Below, one piece after another: positions 52,931 through 60,834 of a stretch of 64,000 bases of DNA. The notes under the pieces are model-generated. The model saw only the letters and a list, made by a program, of their open reading frames with translations. It was not told the DNA's origin and did no database searches. The stretch lies in NCBI RefSeq assembly GCF_025148635.1, contig NZ_CP102269.1:1984001-2048000 (forward strand), given 5' to 3'. The first letter of the stretch is position 1. Each line of letters starts with the position of its first letter. Both the position numbers and the translations under genes were made by a program. The DNA is from Butyricimonas virosa (GTDB lineage: Bacteria; Bacteroidota; Bacteroidia; Bacteroidales; Marinifilaceae).

Positions 52931-53254
52931 ATGAGCAAGAAGTTTCATATAAAGAAAGGTGACTTAGTTCAGGTAAATGCAGGAGAAGACAGAGGAAAGC
53001 AGGGAAAAGTGCTTGAAATGATTCCGGACAAGCAAAGAGCTATTGTTGAGGGTATCAACTTGGTAAGCAAACATACCAAACCCAACGCAACTCACCCGCA
53101 AGGAGGAATTATCAAAAAGGAAGCTCCTATTCACATTTCCAACTTGAACGTGGTTGATCCGGTTACTGGAAAACCGACAAAGGTAGGACGTAGACGGAAT
53201 GCCGAAGGGAAATTAGTAAGATACGCTAAGAAATCCGGACAGGAATTGAAATAG
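52931..53254 (+). CDS. rplX: 50S ribosomal protein L24
   Basis: 107 residues. L24 starts 50S assembly by binding the 5' end of 23S rRNA. Seen: KFHIKKGDLVQVNAGEDRGKQG (KOW motif), NLVSKHTKPNATHPQGGIIKKEAPIHISNLN. Last gene before the hairpin and internal promoter that divide the spc part of the operon. Confidence 0.98.
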   Translation: MSKKFHIKKGDLVQVNAGEDRGKQGKVLEMIPDKQRAIVEGINLVSKHTKPNATHPQGGIIKKEAPIHISNLNVVDPVTGKPTKVGRRRNAEGKLVRYAKKSGQELK

Positions 53255-53261
53255 TAAAATA

Positions 53262-53299
53262 AATAATTGCAGGTTGTCCCAGAGCAACTTGCAATTATT
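53262..53299 (+). terminator. Hairpin after rplX
   Basis: A 15-bp stem (53262-53276 with 53285-53299, one G.U pair, 8-base loop) begins 8 bases after the rplX stop. It is followed by an AT-rich stretch rather than a strict T-run. Probably a partial terminator or processing stop. Confidence 0.65.
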
Positions 53300-53319
53300 A
53301 ATTTAAATTTGTAGCTTTG
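53289..53319 (+). promoter_or_regulatory. Internal promoter before rplE
   Basis: TTG at 53289-53291 and TAGCTTTG at 53312-53319 match the Bacteroidetes -33 and -7 boxes with a 20-base spacer. The -33 box lies inside the right arm of the rplX hairpin. Predicted start about 50 bases before rplE. Confidence 0.7.
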
Positions 53320-53339
53320 CAGCCGCAAATTTAGTATAA

Positions 53340-53355
53340 TATGCCGTGAGGCATA
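53340..53355 (+). promoter_or_regulatory. GUGA-capped hairpin in the rplE leader
   Basis: TATGCC pairs with GGCATA around a GTGA loop, 18 bases before the rplE start and downstream of the predicted internal promoter. Third member of the set at 44551 and 51967. Confidence 0.5.
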
Positions 53356-53373
53356 ATAATCAAATAATTATAA

Positions 53374-53922
53374 ATGAAATACGTACCAAATTACAAAACA
53401 AAGTATAACGAAGAAATTGTACCGACTTTGATGAAAGAGTTCGGATACAAGTCAGTTATGCAAGCACCCAGATTGGAGAAGATAGTAATCAATCAGGGCG
53501 TGGGATCATCCATCCAGGATAAGAAAATCCTTGAGTTTTCAATGAACGAGATTGCAACCATTACCGGCCAAAAGCCTGTTGCTTGTAAATCTACCAAGGA
53601 CGTTTCTAACTTTAAATTACGTAAAGGAATGCCGATCGGTGTTAGAGTAACCTTGCGTAAAGATCGTATGTATGAATTTTTAGAAAGACTTATTGTTTCC
53701 GCGCTTCCGCGTATTCGCGATTTCAAAGGAATCAACAATAAGCTTGATGGAAGAGGAAATTACACATTGGGAATAGAAGAGCAGATCATTTTCCCGGAAA
53801 TCGTGCTGGACAGTGTTCACAAGATCATGGGTATGAATGTAACGTTTGTAACTTCGGCTAATACCGACGAAGAGGCTTTTGCTCTTCTAAGAGAATTTGG
53901 ATTACCATTTAAAAAGAACTAA
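53374..53922 (+). CDS. rplE: 50S ribosomal protein L5
   Basis: 182 residues. L5 binds 5S rRNA and contacts P-site tRNA and S13. Seen: LMKEFGYKSVMQAPRLEKIVINQGVG in pieces, TGQKPVACKSTKDVSNFKLRKGMPIGVRVTLR, and FPEIVLDSV near the end. Preceded by its own predicted promoter and leader hairpin. Confidence 0.99.
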   Translation: MKYVPNYKTKYNEEIVPTLMKEFGYKSVMQAPRLEKIVINQGVGSSIQDKKILEFSMNEIATITGQKPVACKSTKDVSNFKLRKGMPIGVRVTLRKDRMYEFLERLIVSALPRIRDFKGINNKLDGRGNYTLGIEEQIIFPEIVLDSVHKIMGMNVTFVTSANTDEEAFALLREFGLPFKKN

Positions 53923-53933
53923 AAAAAAGCGAA

Positions 53934-54203
53934 ATGGCAAAAGAATCAATGAAGGCCCGTGAGGTAAAGCGTGCAAAATTGGTAGAAAAGTACGCCGCGA
54001 AACGAGCTAAATTAAAAGAGGAAGGAGACTATATTGGATTAAGCCTTCTGCCTAAGAATTCAAGTCGCGTTCGTTTGCACAATAGATGCAAATTGACGGG
54101 AAGACCGAGAGGGTACATGAGACAATTTGGTATAAGCAGAATTCAATTCCGCGAAATGGCATCTGCCGGACTTATACCTGGAGTTAAAAAGGCTAGTTGG
54201 TAA
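53934..54203 (+). CDS. rpsN: 30S ribosomal protein S14 (zinc-free type)
   Basis: 89 residues with NRCKLTGRPRGYMRQFGISRIQFRE; only one cysteine is present, so it is the longer zinc-independent S14 form rather than the ~61-residue four-cysteine form. S14 assembles late in the 30S head. Eleven bases after rplE. Confidence 0.98.
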   Translation: MAKESMKAREVKRAKLVEKYAAKRAKLKEEGDYIGLSLLPKNSSRVRLHNRCKLTGRPRGYMRQFGISRIQFREMASAGLIPGVKKASW

Positions 54204-54221
54204 TATTTAAAATTTGAAGAG

Positions 54222-54617
54222 ATGACAGATCCAATAGCAGATTTCCTGACTCGTATTAGGAACGCAGTAAAAGCAGGTCATAAAGTTGTGGATATCCCCG
54301 GTTCAAAAATGAAACGGGAAATGACCAAAATCTTAAAAGAAAAAGGATATATCCTGAATTATAAATTCGAGCAAGATGGTGTTAGAAGCAACATTAAAAT
54401 TGCTTTGAAATATCATCCTGAAACGAAGGCTCCCGCCATTAGGACATTGACACGTGTTTCAAAACCGGGTCTGAGACGTTACACGAATGTAGAGGACATG
54501 CCTCGCGTGTTAAACGGATTAGGTATCGCGATTTTGTCAACGTCATTAGGCGTAATGTCTGATAAAGAAGCTCGCCAAAAGAATGTTGGTGGAGAAGTAT
54601 TGTGTTATGTTTATTAA
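54222..54617 (+). CDS. rpsH: 30S ribosomal protein S8
   Basis: 131 residues. S8 binds helix 21 of 16S rRNA and, in E. coli, represses the spc operon by binding a similar structure at rplE. Seen: DPIADFLTRIRNAVKAGH, GLGIAILSTSLGVMSDKEARQ, GGEVLCYVY. The hairpin before rplE is a candidate for such control but does not obviously mimic helix 21. Confidence 0.99.
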   Translation: MTDPIADFLTRIRNAVKAGHKVVDIPGSKMKREMTKILKEKGYILNYKFEQDGVRSNIKIALKYHPETKAPAIRTLTRVSKPGLRRYTNVEDMPRVLNGLGIAILSTSLGVMSDKEARQKNVGGEVLCYVY

Positions 54618-54632
54618 TAAAAAGGGCGGAAA

Positions 54633-55187
54633 ATGTCACGAATAGGAAAATTACCAATAGATATACCACAAGGGGTTACAGTTACTGTAAATCCTGATAA
54701 CACGGTCGTAGTTAAAGGTCCGAAGGGAGAACTTTCTCAGGACGTACACGGAGATATGATCGTGAAAGTGGAAGGAGCTCACGTTATCGTAGAGCGTCCG
54801 TCAGAAGATAAAGCTCATAAAGCCATGCACGGTTTGTATCGTGCCTTGATTCACAACATGGTTGTAGGTGTTTCTGAAGGTTACACGATCAAACAAGAGT
54901 TGGTCGGAGTAGGTTACAGAGCAAATGCTGAAGGTCAAGTTCTTGAATTGGGATTAGGTTATTCACACGGAATCTTCATGGTGTTACCGAACGAAGTGAA
55001 AGTAAGTGTGCTTAATGAAAAACGTGCTAACCCGATTATCACGCTGGAAAGTTGCGACAAACAACTGATCGGTCAGGTAGCGGCCAAGATTCGTTCATTC
55101 CGTAAACCGGAACCGTATAAAGGTAAAGGTATTAAATTTGTGGGTGAAGTTCTTCGTCGTAAAGCTGGTAAATCAGCTAAAGTTTAA
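54633..55187 (+). CDS. rplF: 50S ribosomal protein L6
   Basis: 184 residues. L6 lies near the factor-binding site. Seen: SRIGKLPIDIPQGVTVTV, GVGYRANAEGQVLELGLGYSH, and the C-terminal KPEPYKGKGIKF signature. Two related domains as in the family. Confidence 0.99.
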   Translation: MSRIGKLPIDIPQGVTVTVNPDNTVVVKGPKGELSQDVHGDMIVKVEGAHVIVERPSEDKAHKAMHGLYRALIHNMVVGVSEGYTIKQELVGVGYRANAEGQVLELGLGYSHGIFMVLPNEVKVSVLNEKRANPIITLESCDKQLIGQVAAKIRSFRKPEPYKGKGIKFVGEVLRRKAGKSAKV

Positions 55188-55209
55188 TCACCTGTAAAAA
55201 AGTAATGTT

Positions 55210-55566
55210 ATGGCTTTAACTAAGGTAGAAAGAAGAATAAGAATAAAGAGAAGAATACGTAAAGTAATCTTCGGAACAGCTGAGAGACCTCGTTTGTCCG
55301 TATACCGTTCAAACACGCAAATTTCTGCTCAGTTGATTGATGATAACGCCGGGAAAACTCTGGTATCAGCATCTTCTTTATGCAAGGAGATCGCTGAAAA
55401 GAAAGGTAACAAAACAGAACAGGCTCAATTATTGGGTGCCATGCTCGCTGAAAAAGCAAAAGCAGCCGGAATTACCGCTGTTGTGTTTGACAGAAACGGG
55501 TATTTATATCACGGAAGAGTGAAAGCATTAGCGGATGCAGCTCGTAACGGTGGTCTTAATTTTTAA
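55210..55566 (+). CDS. rplR: 50S ribosomal protein L18
   Basis: 118 residues. L18 binds 5S rRNA with L5. Seen: RIRIKRRIRKVIFGTAERPRLSVYRSN and the end FDRNGYLYHGRVKALADAARNGGLNF. Basic N-terminus as usual. Thirteen bases before rpsE. Confidence 0.99.
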   Translation: MALTKVERRIRIKRRIRKVIFGTAERPRLSVYRSNTQISAQLIDDNAGKTLVSASSLCKEIAEKKGNKTEQAQLLGAMLAEKAKAAGITAVVFDRNGYLYHGRVKALADAARNGGLNF

Positions 55567-55578
55567 AAGTAGGCAAGA

Positions 55579-56085
55579 ATGGAACAGAAGATTAATAGTG
55601 CAGACTTGGAATTGAAAGACAGATTGGTGGCTATCAACCGTGTAACGAAAGTTACCAAGGGTGGTAGAACGTTCAGTTTCTCTGCTATTGTGGTTGTAGG
55701 CGACGAAAACGGTACCGTGGGTTATGGCTTAGGTAAAGCTAACGAGGTAACTACCGCTATTGCAAAAGGCGTTGAGGCTGCGAAGAAAAATTTGATTAAA
55801 GTACCTGTATTGAAAGGAACTCTTCCTCACGAGCAAGAGGCTAAATATAGTGGTGCAACTGTATTCATGCGTCCCGCTTCTTCCGGTACCGGGTTGGTTG
55901 CGGGAGGTGCTATGCGTGCCGTGTTGGAAAGTGCAGGAGTGAAAGACGTGTTGGCAAAATCTAAAGGATCATCCAATCCTCACAACTTGGTAAAAGCAAC
56001 TTTCGCTGCTTTGAAGTTATTGAGAGATCCTCGTATGATTGCACAACAGAGAGGAATTAGTCTTGACAAAGTGTTTAACGGATAA
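55579..56085 (+). CDS. rpsE: 30S ribosomal protein S5
   Basis: 168 residues. S5 contributes to decoding accuracy and mRNA unwinding at the entry. Seen: LVAINRVTKVTKGGRTFSFSA, GTVGYGLGKANEV and the conserved PASSGTGLVAGGAMRAVLESAG. Thirteen bases before rpmD. Confidence 0.99.
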   Translation: MEQKINSADLELKDRLVAINRVTKVTKGGRTFSFSAIVVVGDENGTVGYGLGKANEVTTAIAKGVEAAKKNLIKVPVLKGTLPHEQEAKYSGATVFMRPASSGTGLVAGGAMRAVLESAGVKDVLAKSKGSSNPHNLVKATFAALKLLRDPRMIAQQRGISLDKVFNG

Positions 56086-56098
56086 ACTGGAAGTAACG

Positions 56099-56281
56099 AT
56101 GGCAAAGATTAAAATTACATTGGTAAGAAGTAGAATTGGTAGTGATAAACGTCAAGTTGCTACTTTGAACGCACTGGGCCTCGGGAAAGTGAACAGCAGT
56201 GTTGAACACGAAACTTCACCGCAAATCATGGGAATGGTTGCTAAAGTGCAGCATCTCGTGCGCGTGGAGGAAGTAAAGTAA
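56099..56281 (+). CDS. rpmD: 50S ribosomal protein L30
   Basis: 60 residues from ATG 56099 (MAKIKITLVRSRIG); a longer frame runs upstream but overlaps rpsE. Seen: SRIGSDKRQVATLNALGLGKVNSSVEHE. Small surface protein of the large subunit; its standard place between S5 and L15 supports the call. Confidence 0.97.
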   Translation: MAKIKITLVRSRIGSDKRQVATLNALGLGKVNSSVEHETSPQIMGMVAKVQHLVRVEEVK

Positions 56282-56309
56282 TTGTTAAACCTATTTTAAA
56301 GAGTATACA

Positions 56310-56756
56310 ATGGATTTAAGTAGCTTAAAACCGGCTGCCGGATCAACTCACAGAGAAAAGAGAATTGGTCGTGGTCAAGGTTCCGGAAAAGGAGGTACTT
56401 CTACAAGAGGGCACAAGGGAGCCAAATCAAGATCAGGTTATAAATCTAAGATTGGTTTTGAAGGTGGACAGATGCCTTTGCAGAGACGTGTACCGAAATT
56501 TGGCTTTAAAAATATAAACAGAGTAGAATATAAAGCTATCAATGTAGGGATGCTTCAGGCTCTGGCTGAAAGAGATAATCTTACCGTGATCGACCGGGAT
56601 GTATTAGTTCAAGCCGGGTTAATGTCTAAGAACGATCTTCTTAAGGTATTAGGTGACGGAGCGTTAACTGCTAAGCTTGAGGTGAAAGCTAATGCTTTCT
56701 CCGCTAAAGCGGTAGCCGCTATCGAGGCTGTTGGCGGAACAGTAGTTAAATTGTAA
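56310..56756 (+). CDS. rplO: 50S ribosomal protein L15
   Basis: 148 residues. Glycine-rich basic N-terminus (REKRIGRGQGSGKGGTSTRG) reaches into 23S rRNA; core with GQMPLQRRVPKFGFKN. L15 helps late 50S assembly. The gap of about 100 bases to secY holds an imperfect repeat of the AAACTTT/AAAGTTG type but no clear promoter. Confidence 0.98.
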   Translation: MDLSSLKPAAGSTHREKRIGRGQGSGKGGTSTRGHKGAKSRSGYKSKIGFEGGQMPLQRRVPKFGFKNINRVEYKAINVGMLQALAERDNLTVIDRDVLVQAGLMSKNDLLKVLGDGALTAKLEVKANAFSAKAVAAIEAVGGTVVKL

Positions 56757-56857
56757 GATTAAAAATTTGGGAGTTTAAAGTTGTTTTTAAAATAGAATTA
56801 CTATTTTTGAAGCAACTTTAACAAAATCCCAAATCAATGCCTTAAAAGAAAGAACTT

Positions 56858-58201
56858 ATGAAGTTATTTGATACATTAAAGAACATTTGGAAAATAGAAG
56901 AGCTCAAGACTAGGATTCTAACTACGCTTGGGCTTATTCTCGTTTACAGGTTAGGAACAGAGATCGTACTGCCGGGTATCGACCCTCATGGTTTGCAGGC
57001 TCTGAAAGATCAGACATCCAGCGGAGTGTTAGGCTTGTTGGATATGTTCTCAGGAGGTGCTTTCTCGAACGCGTCGGTATTTGCGTTAGGTATTATGCCC
57101 TACATCTCCGCATCCATCGTTGTGCAGTTATTGGGAATCGCGGTTCCTTATTTCCAGCGCTTACAGAAGGAAGGCGAGAGCGGTAGACGTAAGATTAACC
57201 AGATTACGCGGTACCTCACATTAGTTATCCTGGTATTACAAGGTTCGGCGTATCTTACAAACTTGAAAGCTCAGGTACCGGCAGAGGCTTTTGTATCTAC
57301 TGGTTTTTGGCAATTCCAGCTCCCTTCCATCGTGATTATGGCTGCAGGTTCAATGTTTGTCTTGTGGTTGGGAGAGAGAATTACTGATAAGGGAATCGGT
57401 AACGGTGTGTCTATCATTATCATGATCGGTATCATCGCTCGTTTACCATTCGCTTTCATTGCAGAGTTAACTTCCAGAGTTTCTCAACAAGGAGGAGGTT
57501 TGGTAGCATTCTTGATCGAGTTGATCATATTATTCTTGGTATTCTGCGGGTCAATCCTGCTTGTACAGGGAACGCGTAAAGTGCCCGTACAGTATGCCAA
57601 GAGAATTGTGGGTAATAAACAATACGGAGGCGTTCGTCAATACATTCCGTTGAAGATCAACGCAGCCGGGGTTATGCCTATCATCTTCGCTCAGGCTATC
57701 ATGTTATTGCCTATTTCTTTGATAAACTATGCAAATTCGGAATCATTATCCGGTTTTGCTGCAGCGTTTTCAAACTTCACTGGATTCTGGTATAACTTCA
57801 CGTTCTTTATCATGATTGTCGCGTTTACTTATTTCTACACGGCTATCACGGTGAATCCGATGCAAATGTCTGAGGATATGAAGAAAAATGGAGGATTTAT
57901 TCCGGGAGTAAAACCGGGAAGAAAAACGATGGAGTTCCTCGATACCATTATGTCTAGAATCACACTTCCTGGATCTATATTCCTGGGAATTGTTGCAATT
58001 CTTCCGGCTTTCGCCCAGATCTCGGGTGTTAACCACCAGTTTGCTCAGTTCTATGGAGGTACGTCTTTGTTGATTTTGGTTGGTGTAGTGTTGGATACAT
58101 TACAACAAATCGAATCGCACTTGTTGATGCGTCACTATGACGGGTTAATGAAATCGGGACGTATTAAAGGTAAAAATCCTGGAGGACCTGCTGCATATTA
58201 A
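56858..58201 (+). CDS. secY: Preprotein translocase subunit SecY
   Basis: 447 residues with ten membrane helices expected. SecY forms the protein-conducting channel with SecE and SecG. Seen: LRLGTEIVLPGID-like start (YRLGTEIVLPGIDPHGL), GIMPYISASIVVQLL, FQRLQKEGESGRRKINQITRY cytosolic loop and the long PVQYAKRIVGNKQYGG loop. Nearly all exported proteins encoded in this window would depend on it. Confidence 0.99.
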   Translation: MKLFDTLKNIWKIEELKTRILTTLGLILVYRLGTEIVLPGIDPHGLQALKDQTSSGVLGLLDMFSGGAFSNASVFALGIMPYISASIVVQLLGIAVPYFQRLQKEGESGRRKINQITRYLTLVILVLQGSAYLTNLKAQVPAEAFVSTGFWQFQLPSIVIMAAGSMFVLWLGERITDKGIGNGVSIIIMIGIIARLPFAFIAELTSRVSQQGGGLVAFLIELIILFLVFCGSILLVQGTRKVPVQYAKRIVGNKQYGGVRQYIPLKINAAGVMPIIFAQAIMLLPISLINYANSESLSGFAAAFSNFTGFWYNFTFFIMIVAFTYFYTAITVNPMQMSEDMKKNGGFIPGVKPGRKTMEFLDTIMSRITLPGSIFLGIVAILPAFAQISGVNHQFAQFYGGTSLLILVGVVLDTLQQIESHLLMRHYDGLMKSGRIKGKNPGGPAAY

Positions 58202-58212
58202 GAAATAAATTG

Positions 58213-58220
58213 TACTTTTG
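58213..58220 (+). promoter_or_regulatory. Candidate -7 box at the map start
   Basis: TACTTTTG followed by CGGC matches the extended Bacteroidetes -7 box and lies only 4 bases before the map ATG. If active it would give a leaderless or nearly leaderless mRNA. No -33 box seen. Confidence 0.4.
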
Positions 58221-58224
58221 CGGC

Positions 58225-59001
58225 ATGATTTTTTTAAAGACACAGGAGGAGATTGAGTTATTGCGGGAAAGCAACCAATTAGTAGGAAAGACTCTGGGTG
58301 AGGTGGCCAAACACATTCGCCCGGGTATTTCGACGTTAGAGTTGGATAAGATCGCTGAGGATTTTATTCGTTCGAATGGTGGCATTCCTGGATTTCTCGG
58401 GTATGGAGGGTTCCCAAATACGCTTTGTATTTCAGTGAATGACGAAGTGGTTCATGGGATTCCGTCCTCTCGTAGTTTGGAAGAAGGTGATGTCGTATCC
58501 GTTGATTGCGGGGTTGTGAAGAATGGTTTTTATGGGGATAGCGCCTATACTTTTGCTGTCGGGGAGATTAGTGATGAAGTGAAAAGGCTTTTACAAGTGA
58601 CAAAAGATAGCTTGTACAAAGGGATAGAACAGGCTGTTGCGGGAATGCGGATAGGAGATATTGGTTATGCCGTGCAGTCGTATGCTGAAGCGAATGGATT
58701 CTCTGTCGTTAGAGAACTGGTTGGTCATGGCGTGGGAAAGAGCTTGCATGAAGAGCCTCAAGTCCCGAACTATGGACGAAGAGGACAAGGATGCAAATTG
58801 AAGATCGGAATGGTGATTGCTATTGAGCCCATGATTAATATGGGAGCCCGTAACGTTTTCCAGATGGCGGACGGATGGACAATAAAGACCAGAGATCATT
58901 TGCCCGCCGCACATTTCGAGCATACGTTGGCTATCAGAAAAGGTGAAGCTGATATTTTGTCAACATTTGAATATATAGAGACAGGAAATTGTAAAAATTG
59001 A
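58225..59001 (+). CDS. map: Methionine aminopeptidase type I
   Basis: 258 residues. Removes the initiator methionine from new proteins. Metal ligands are seen in VDCGVVKNGFYGDSAY (two Asp), GHGVGKSLHEEP (His), AIEPM (Glu) and HFEHTLAI (Glu). I start at ATG 58225 (MIFLKTQ); the frame upstream reaches into secY spacing with only a TTG. The order secY-map-infA without adk is usual in Bacteroidetes. Confidence 0.98.
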   Translation: MIFLKTQEEIELLRESNQLVGKTLGEVAKHIRPGISTLELDKIAEDFIRSNGGIPGFLGYGGFPNTLCISVNDEVVHGIPSSRSLEEGDVVSVDCGVVKNGFYGDSAYTFAVGEISDEVKRLLQVTKDSLYKGIEQAVAGMRIGDIGYAVQSYAEANGFSVVRELVGHGVGKSLHEEPQVPNYGRRGQGCKLKIGMVIAIEPMINMGARNVFQMADGWTIKTRDHLPAAHFEHTLAIRKGEADILSTFEYIETGNCKN

Positions 59002-59004
59002 ATT

Positions 59005-59226
59005 ATGGCGAAACAGCCTTCGATAGAGCAAGATGGAGTAATAACGGAAGCATTGTCAAATGCTATGTTTCGTGTTGAACTGGAAAACGGGCATATTATA
59101 ACAGCCCACATTTCGGGAAAGATGCGAATGCACTATATAAAGATACTTCCGGGAGATAGAGTGAGAGTGGATATGTCCCCTTACGATCTCACGAAAGGTA
59201 GGATAACATTTAGATATAAAAATTAA
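59005..59226 (+). CDS. infA: Translation initiation factor IF-1
   Basis: 73 residues, OB fold. IF-1 blocks the A site during initiation. Seen: MAKQPSIEQDGVITEALSNA, MFRVELENGHIITAHISGKMR and LPGDRVRVDMSPYDLTKGRI. Three bases after map. Confidence 0.99.
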   Translation: MAKQPSIEQDGVITEALSNAMFRVELENGHIITAHISGKMRMHYIKILPGDRVRVDMSPYDLTKGRITFRYKN

Positions 59227-59237
59227 ATTGTTGAGCA

Positions 59238-59354
59238 ATGAAGGTAAGAGCATCTGTTAAGAAGCGTAGTGCTGATTGCAAGATTGTAAGAAGAAAAGGC
59301 GTTTTGTACGTCATTTGCAAAAAGAACCCGAAGTTCAAACAACGTCAGGGTTGA
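59238..59354 (+). CDS. rpmJ: 50S ribosomal protein L36
   Basis: 38 residues (MKVRASVKKRSADC, then VRRKGVLYVICKKNPKFK, ending RQG). Length and sequence are those of L36. One of the four zinc-ligand positions differs: Cys14 and Cys27 are present, while the usual CKxxRR..CxxPxxKQ histidine position is Gln, so this is probably the zinc-lacking form. It fits between infA and rpsM. Confidence 0.97.
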   Translation: MKVRASVKKRSADCKIVRRKGVLYVICKKNPKFKQRQG

Positions 59355-59387
59355 TTATTAATTTAGTAAAAAGAGTAAAAGAGATTT

Positions 59388-59765
59388 ATGGCAAGAATCG
59401 TTGGTGTAGATTTGCCCTCAAATAAGAGAGGGGAGATAGCTCTGACCTATATCTTCGGTATAGGTAGAAGTAGTGCCAGGACCATATTAGAAAAGGCCGG
59501 CATCGATTTTGACACTAAAGTAAAGGATTGGAATGACGATCAACTAGCTGCTGTACGTAATGTCATCAATGGTGGGTACAAAGTAGAAGGAGAGTTGAGA
59601 ACTTCAGTCCAAATGAACATCAAACGACTAATGGATATTGGTTGTTACAGAGGAATCAGACATCGTATCGGTCTTCCGGTAAGAGGACAAAGTACGAAGA
59701 ACAATGCCCGTACGAGAAAGGGTAAAAAGAAAACTGTTGCTAACAAGAAGAAAGCAACTAAATAA
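59388..59765 (+). CDS. rpsM: 30S ribosomal protein S13
   Basis: 125 residues. S13 contacts P-site tRNA and bridges to L5. Seen: ARIVGVDLPSNKRGEIALTYIFGIG, RGIRHRIGLPVRGQSTKNNARTRKG. Lysine-rich tail. Confidence 0.99.
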   Translation: MARIVGVDLPSNKRGEIALTYIFGIGRSSARTILEKAGIDFDTKVKDWNDDQLAAVRNVINGGYKVEGELRTSVQMNIKRLMDIGCYRGIRHRIGLPVRGQSTKNNARTRKGKKKTVANKKKATK

Positions 59766-59783
59766 TTGATTAGAGATTGAATT

Positions 59784-60173
59784 ATGGCAAAGAAGTCTAC
59801 ATCAAACAAGAAACGGCTAGTTAAAGTTGAAGCCGTGGGACAAGCACACGTTCATTCATCTTTTAATAACATCATTATCTCGTTGACTAATTCAAGCGGA
59901 CAAGTAATCTCTTGGTCATCAGCAGGTAAGATGGGATTTAGAGGATCAAAGAAAAACACCCCTTATGCAGCCCAGACTGCAGCTACCGATTGTGGTAAAG
60001 TTGCTTTCGATTTGGGAATGAGAAAAGTTAAGGTATATGTCAAAGGACCGGGTAACGGTAGAGAATCAGCAATTCGTGCTATTCACGCTTGCGGAATCGA
60101 AGTTGCCGAGATCATTGATGTTACGCCACTTCCGCACAATGGATGTCGTCCTCCCAAACGGAGAAGAGTGTAA
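59784..60173 (+). CDS. rpsK: 30S ribosomal protein S11
   Basis: 129 residues. S11 lies on the platform near the mRNA exit. Seen: AHVHSSFNNIIISLTN, SSAGKMGFRGSKKNTPYAAQ, VKGPGNGRESAIRA, ending PHNGCRPPKRRRV. Confidence 0.99.
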   Translation: MAKKSTSNKKRLVKVEAVGQAHVHSSFNNIIISLTNSSGQVISWSSAGKMGFRGSKKNTPYAAQTAATDCGKVAFDLGMRKVKVYVKGPGNGRESAIRAIHACGIEVAEIIDVTPLPHNGCRPPKRRRV

Positions 60174-60209
60174 GTTAACATTGGGTGTAATTTTTAAAAT
60201 CAAATAGAG

Positions 60210-60818
60210 ATGGCTAGATATACAGGACCTAAGTCTAAGATAGCAAGAAAATTTGGTGAGCCCATTTTTGGACCGGATAAAGCGTTAGAACATCGTAACT
60301 ACCCTCCCGGACAACACGGTATTGCTCATCGTAGAAAGAAAATCTCTGAGTACGGTACTCAGTTGAAAGAAAAACAAAAAGCAAAATATACTTACGGTTT
60401 GTTGGAAAGACAATTCCGTATCTTATTCGAGAAAGCTGAAAGTAGTAAGGGAGTAACTGGTGAGGTATTACTTCAACTGTTGGAATGTCGTTTGGATAAC
60501 GTGGTTTATCGTTTAGGAATCGCTCCTACCCGTGCGGCTGCCCGTCAGTTTGTTTCTCACAGACACATCACTATTAACGGTCACGTATGTAACATTCCTT
60601 CATGTCACGTTCGTCCGGGAGATGTTGTTGCTGTAAGAGAAAAATCTAAGGCACTGGAAGTGATTAACGAATCATTGAGAGGTAATAGAAGTAGCAGATA
60701 CTCTTGGTTAGAGTGGGATGCTGCAGCTATGAGTGGTAAACTACTTAATGTTCCGGAAAGAGCAGATATTCCAGAGAACATTAAAGAGCAGTTAATCGTA
60801 GAGTTGTATTCTAAGTAG
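60210..60818 (+). CDS. rpsD: 30S ribosomal protein S4
   Basis: 202 residues. S4 nucleates 30S assembly. Seen: ARYTGPKSKIARKFGEPIFG, the S4 RNA-binding domain (LDNVVYRLGIAPTRAAARQFVSH), and the C-terminal part. The N-terminal zinc cysteines of some S4 forms are missing (zinc-free form). In E. coli S4 regulates the alpha operon; unknown here. Confidence 0.99.
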   Translation: MARYTGPKSKIARKFGEPIFGPDKALEHRNYPPGQHGIAHRRKKISEYGTQLKEKQKAKYTYGLLERQFRILFEKAESSKGVTGEVLLQLLECRLDNVVYRLGIAPTRAAARQFVSHRHITINGHVCNIPSCHVRPGDVVAVREKSKALEVINESLRGNRSSRYSWLEWDAAAMSGKLLNVPERADIPENIKEQLIVELYSK

Positions 60819-60834
60819 TAAAATAAAAATATAT

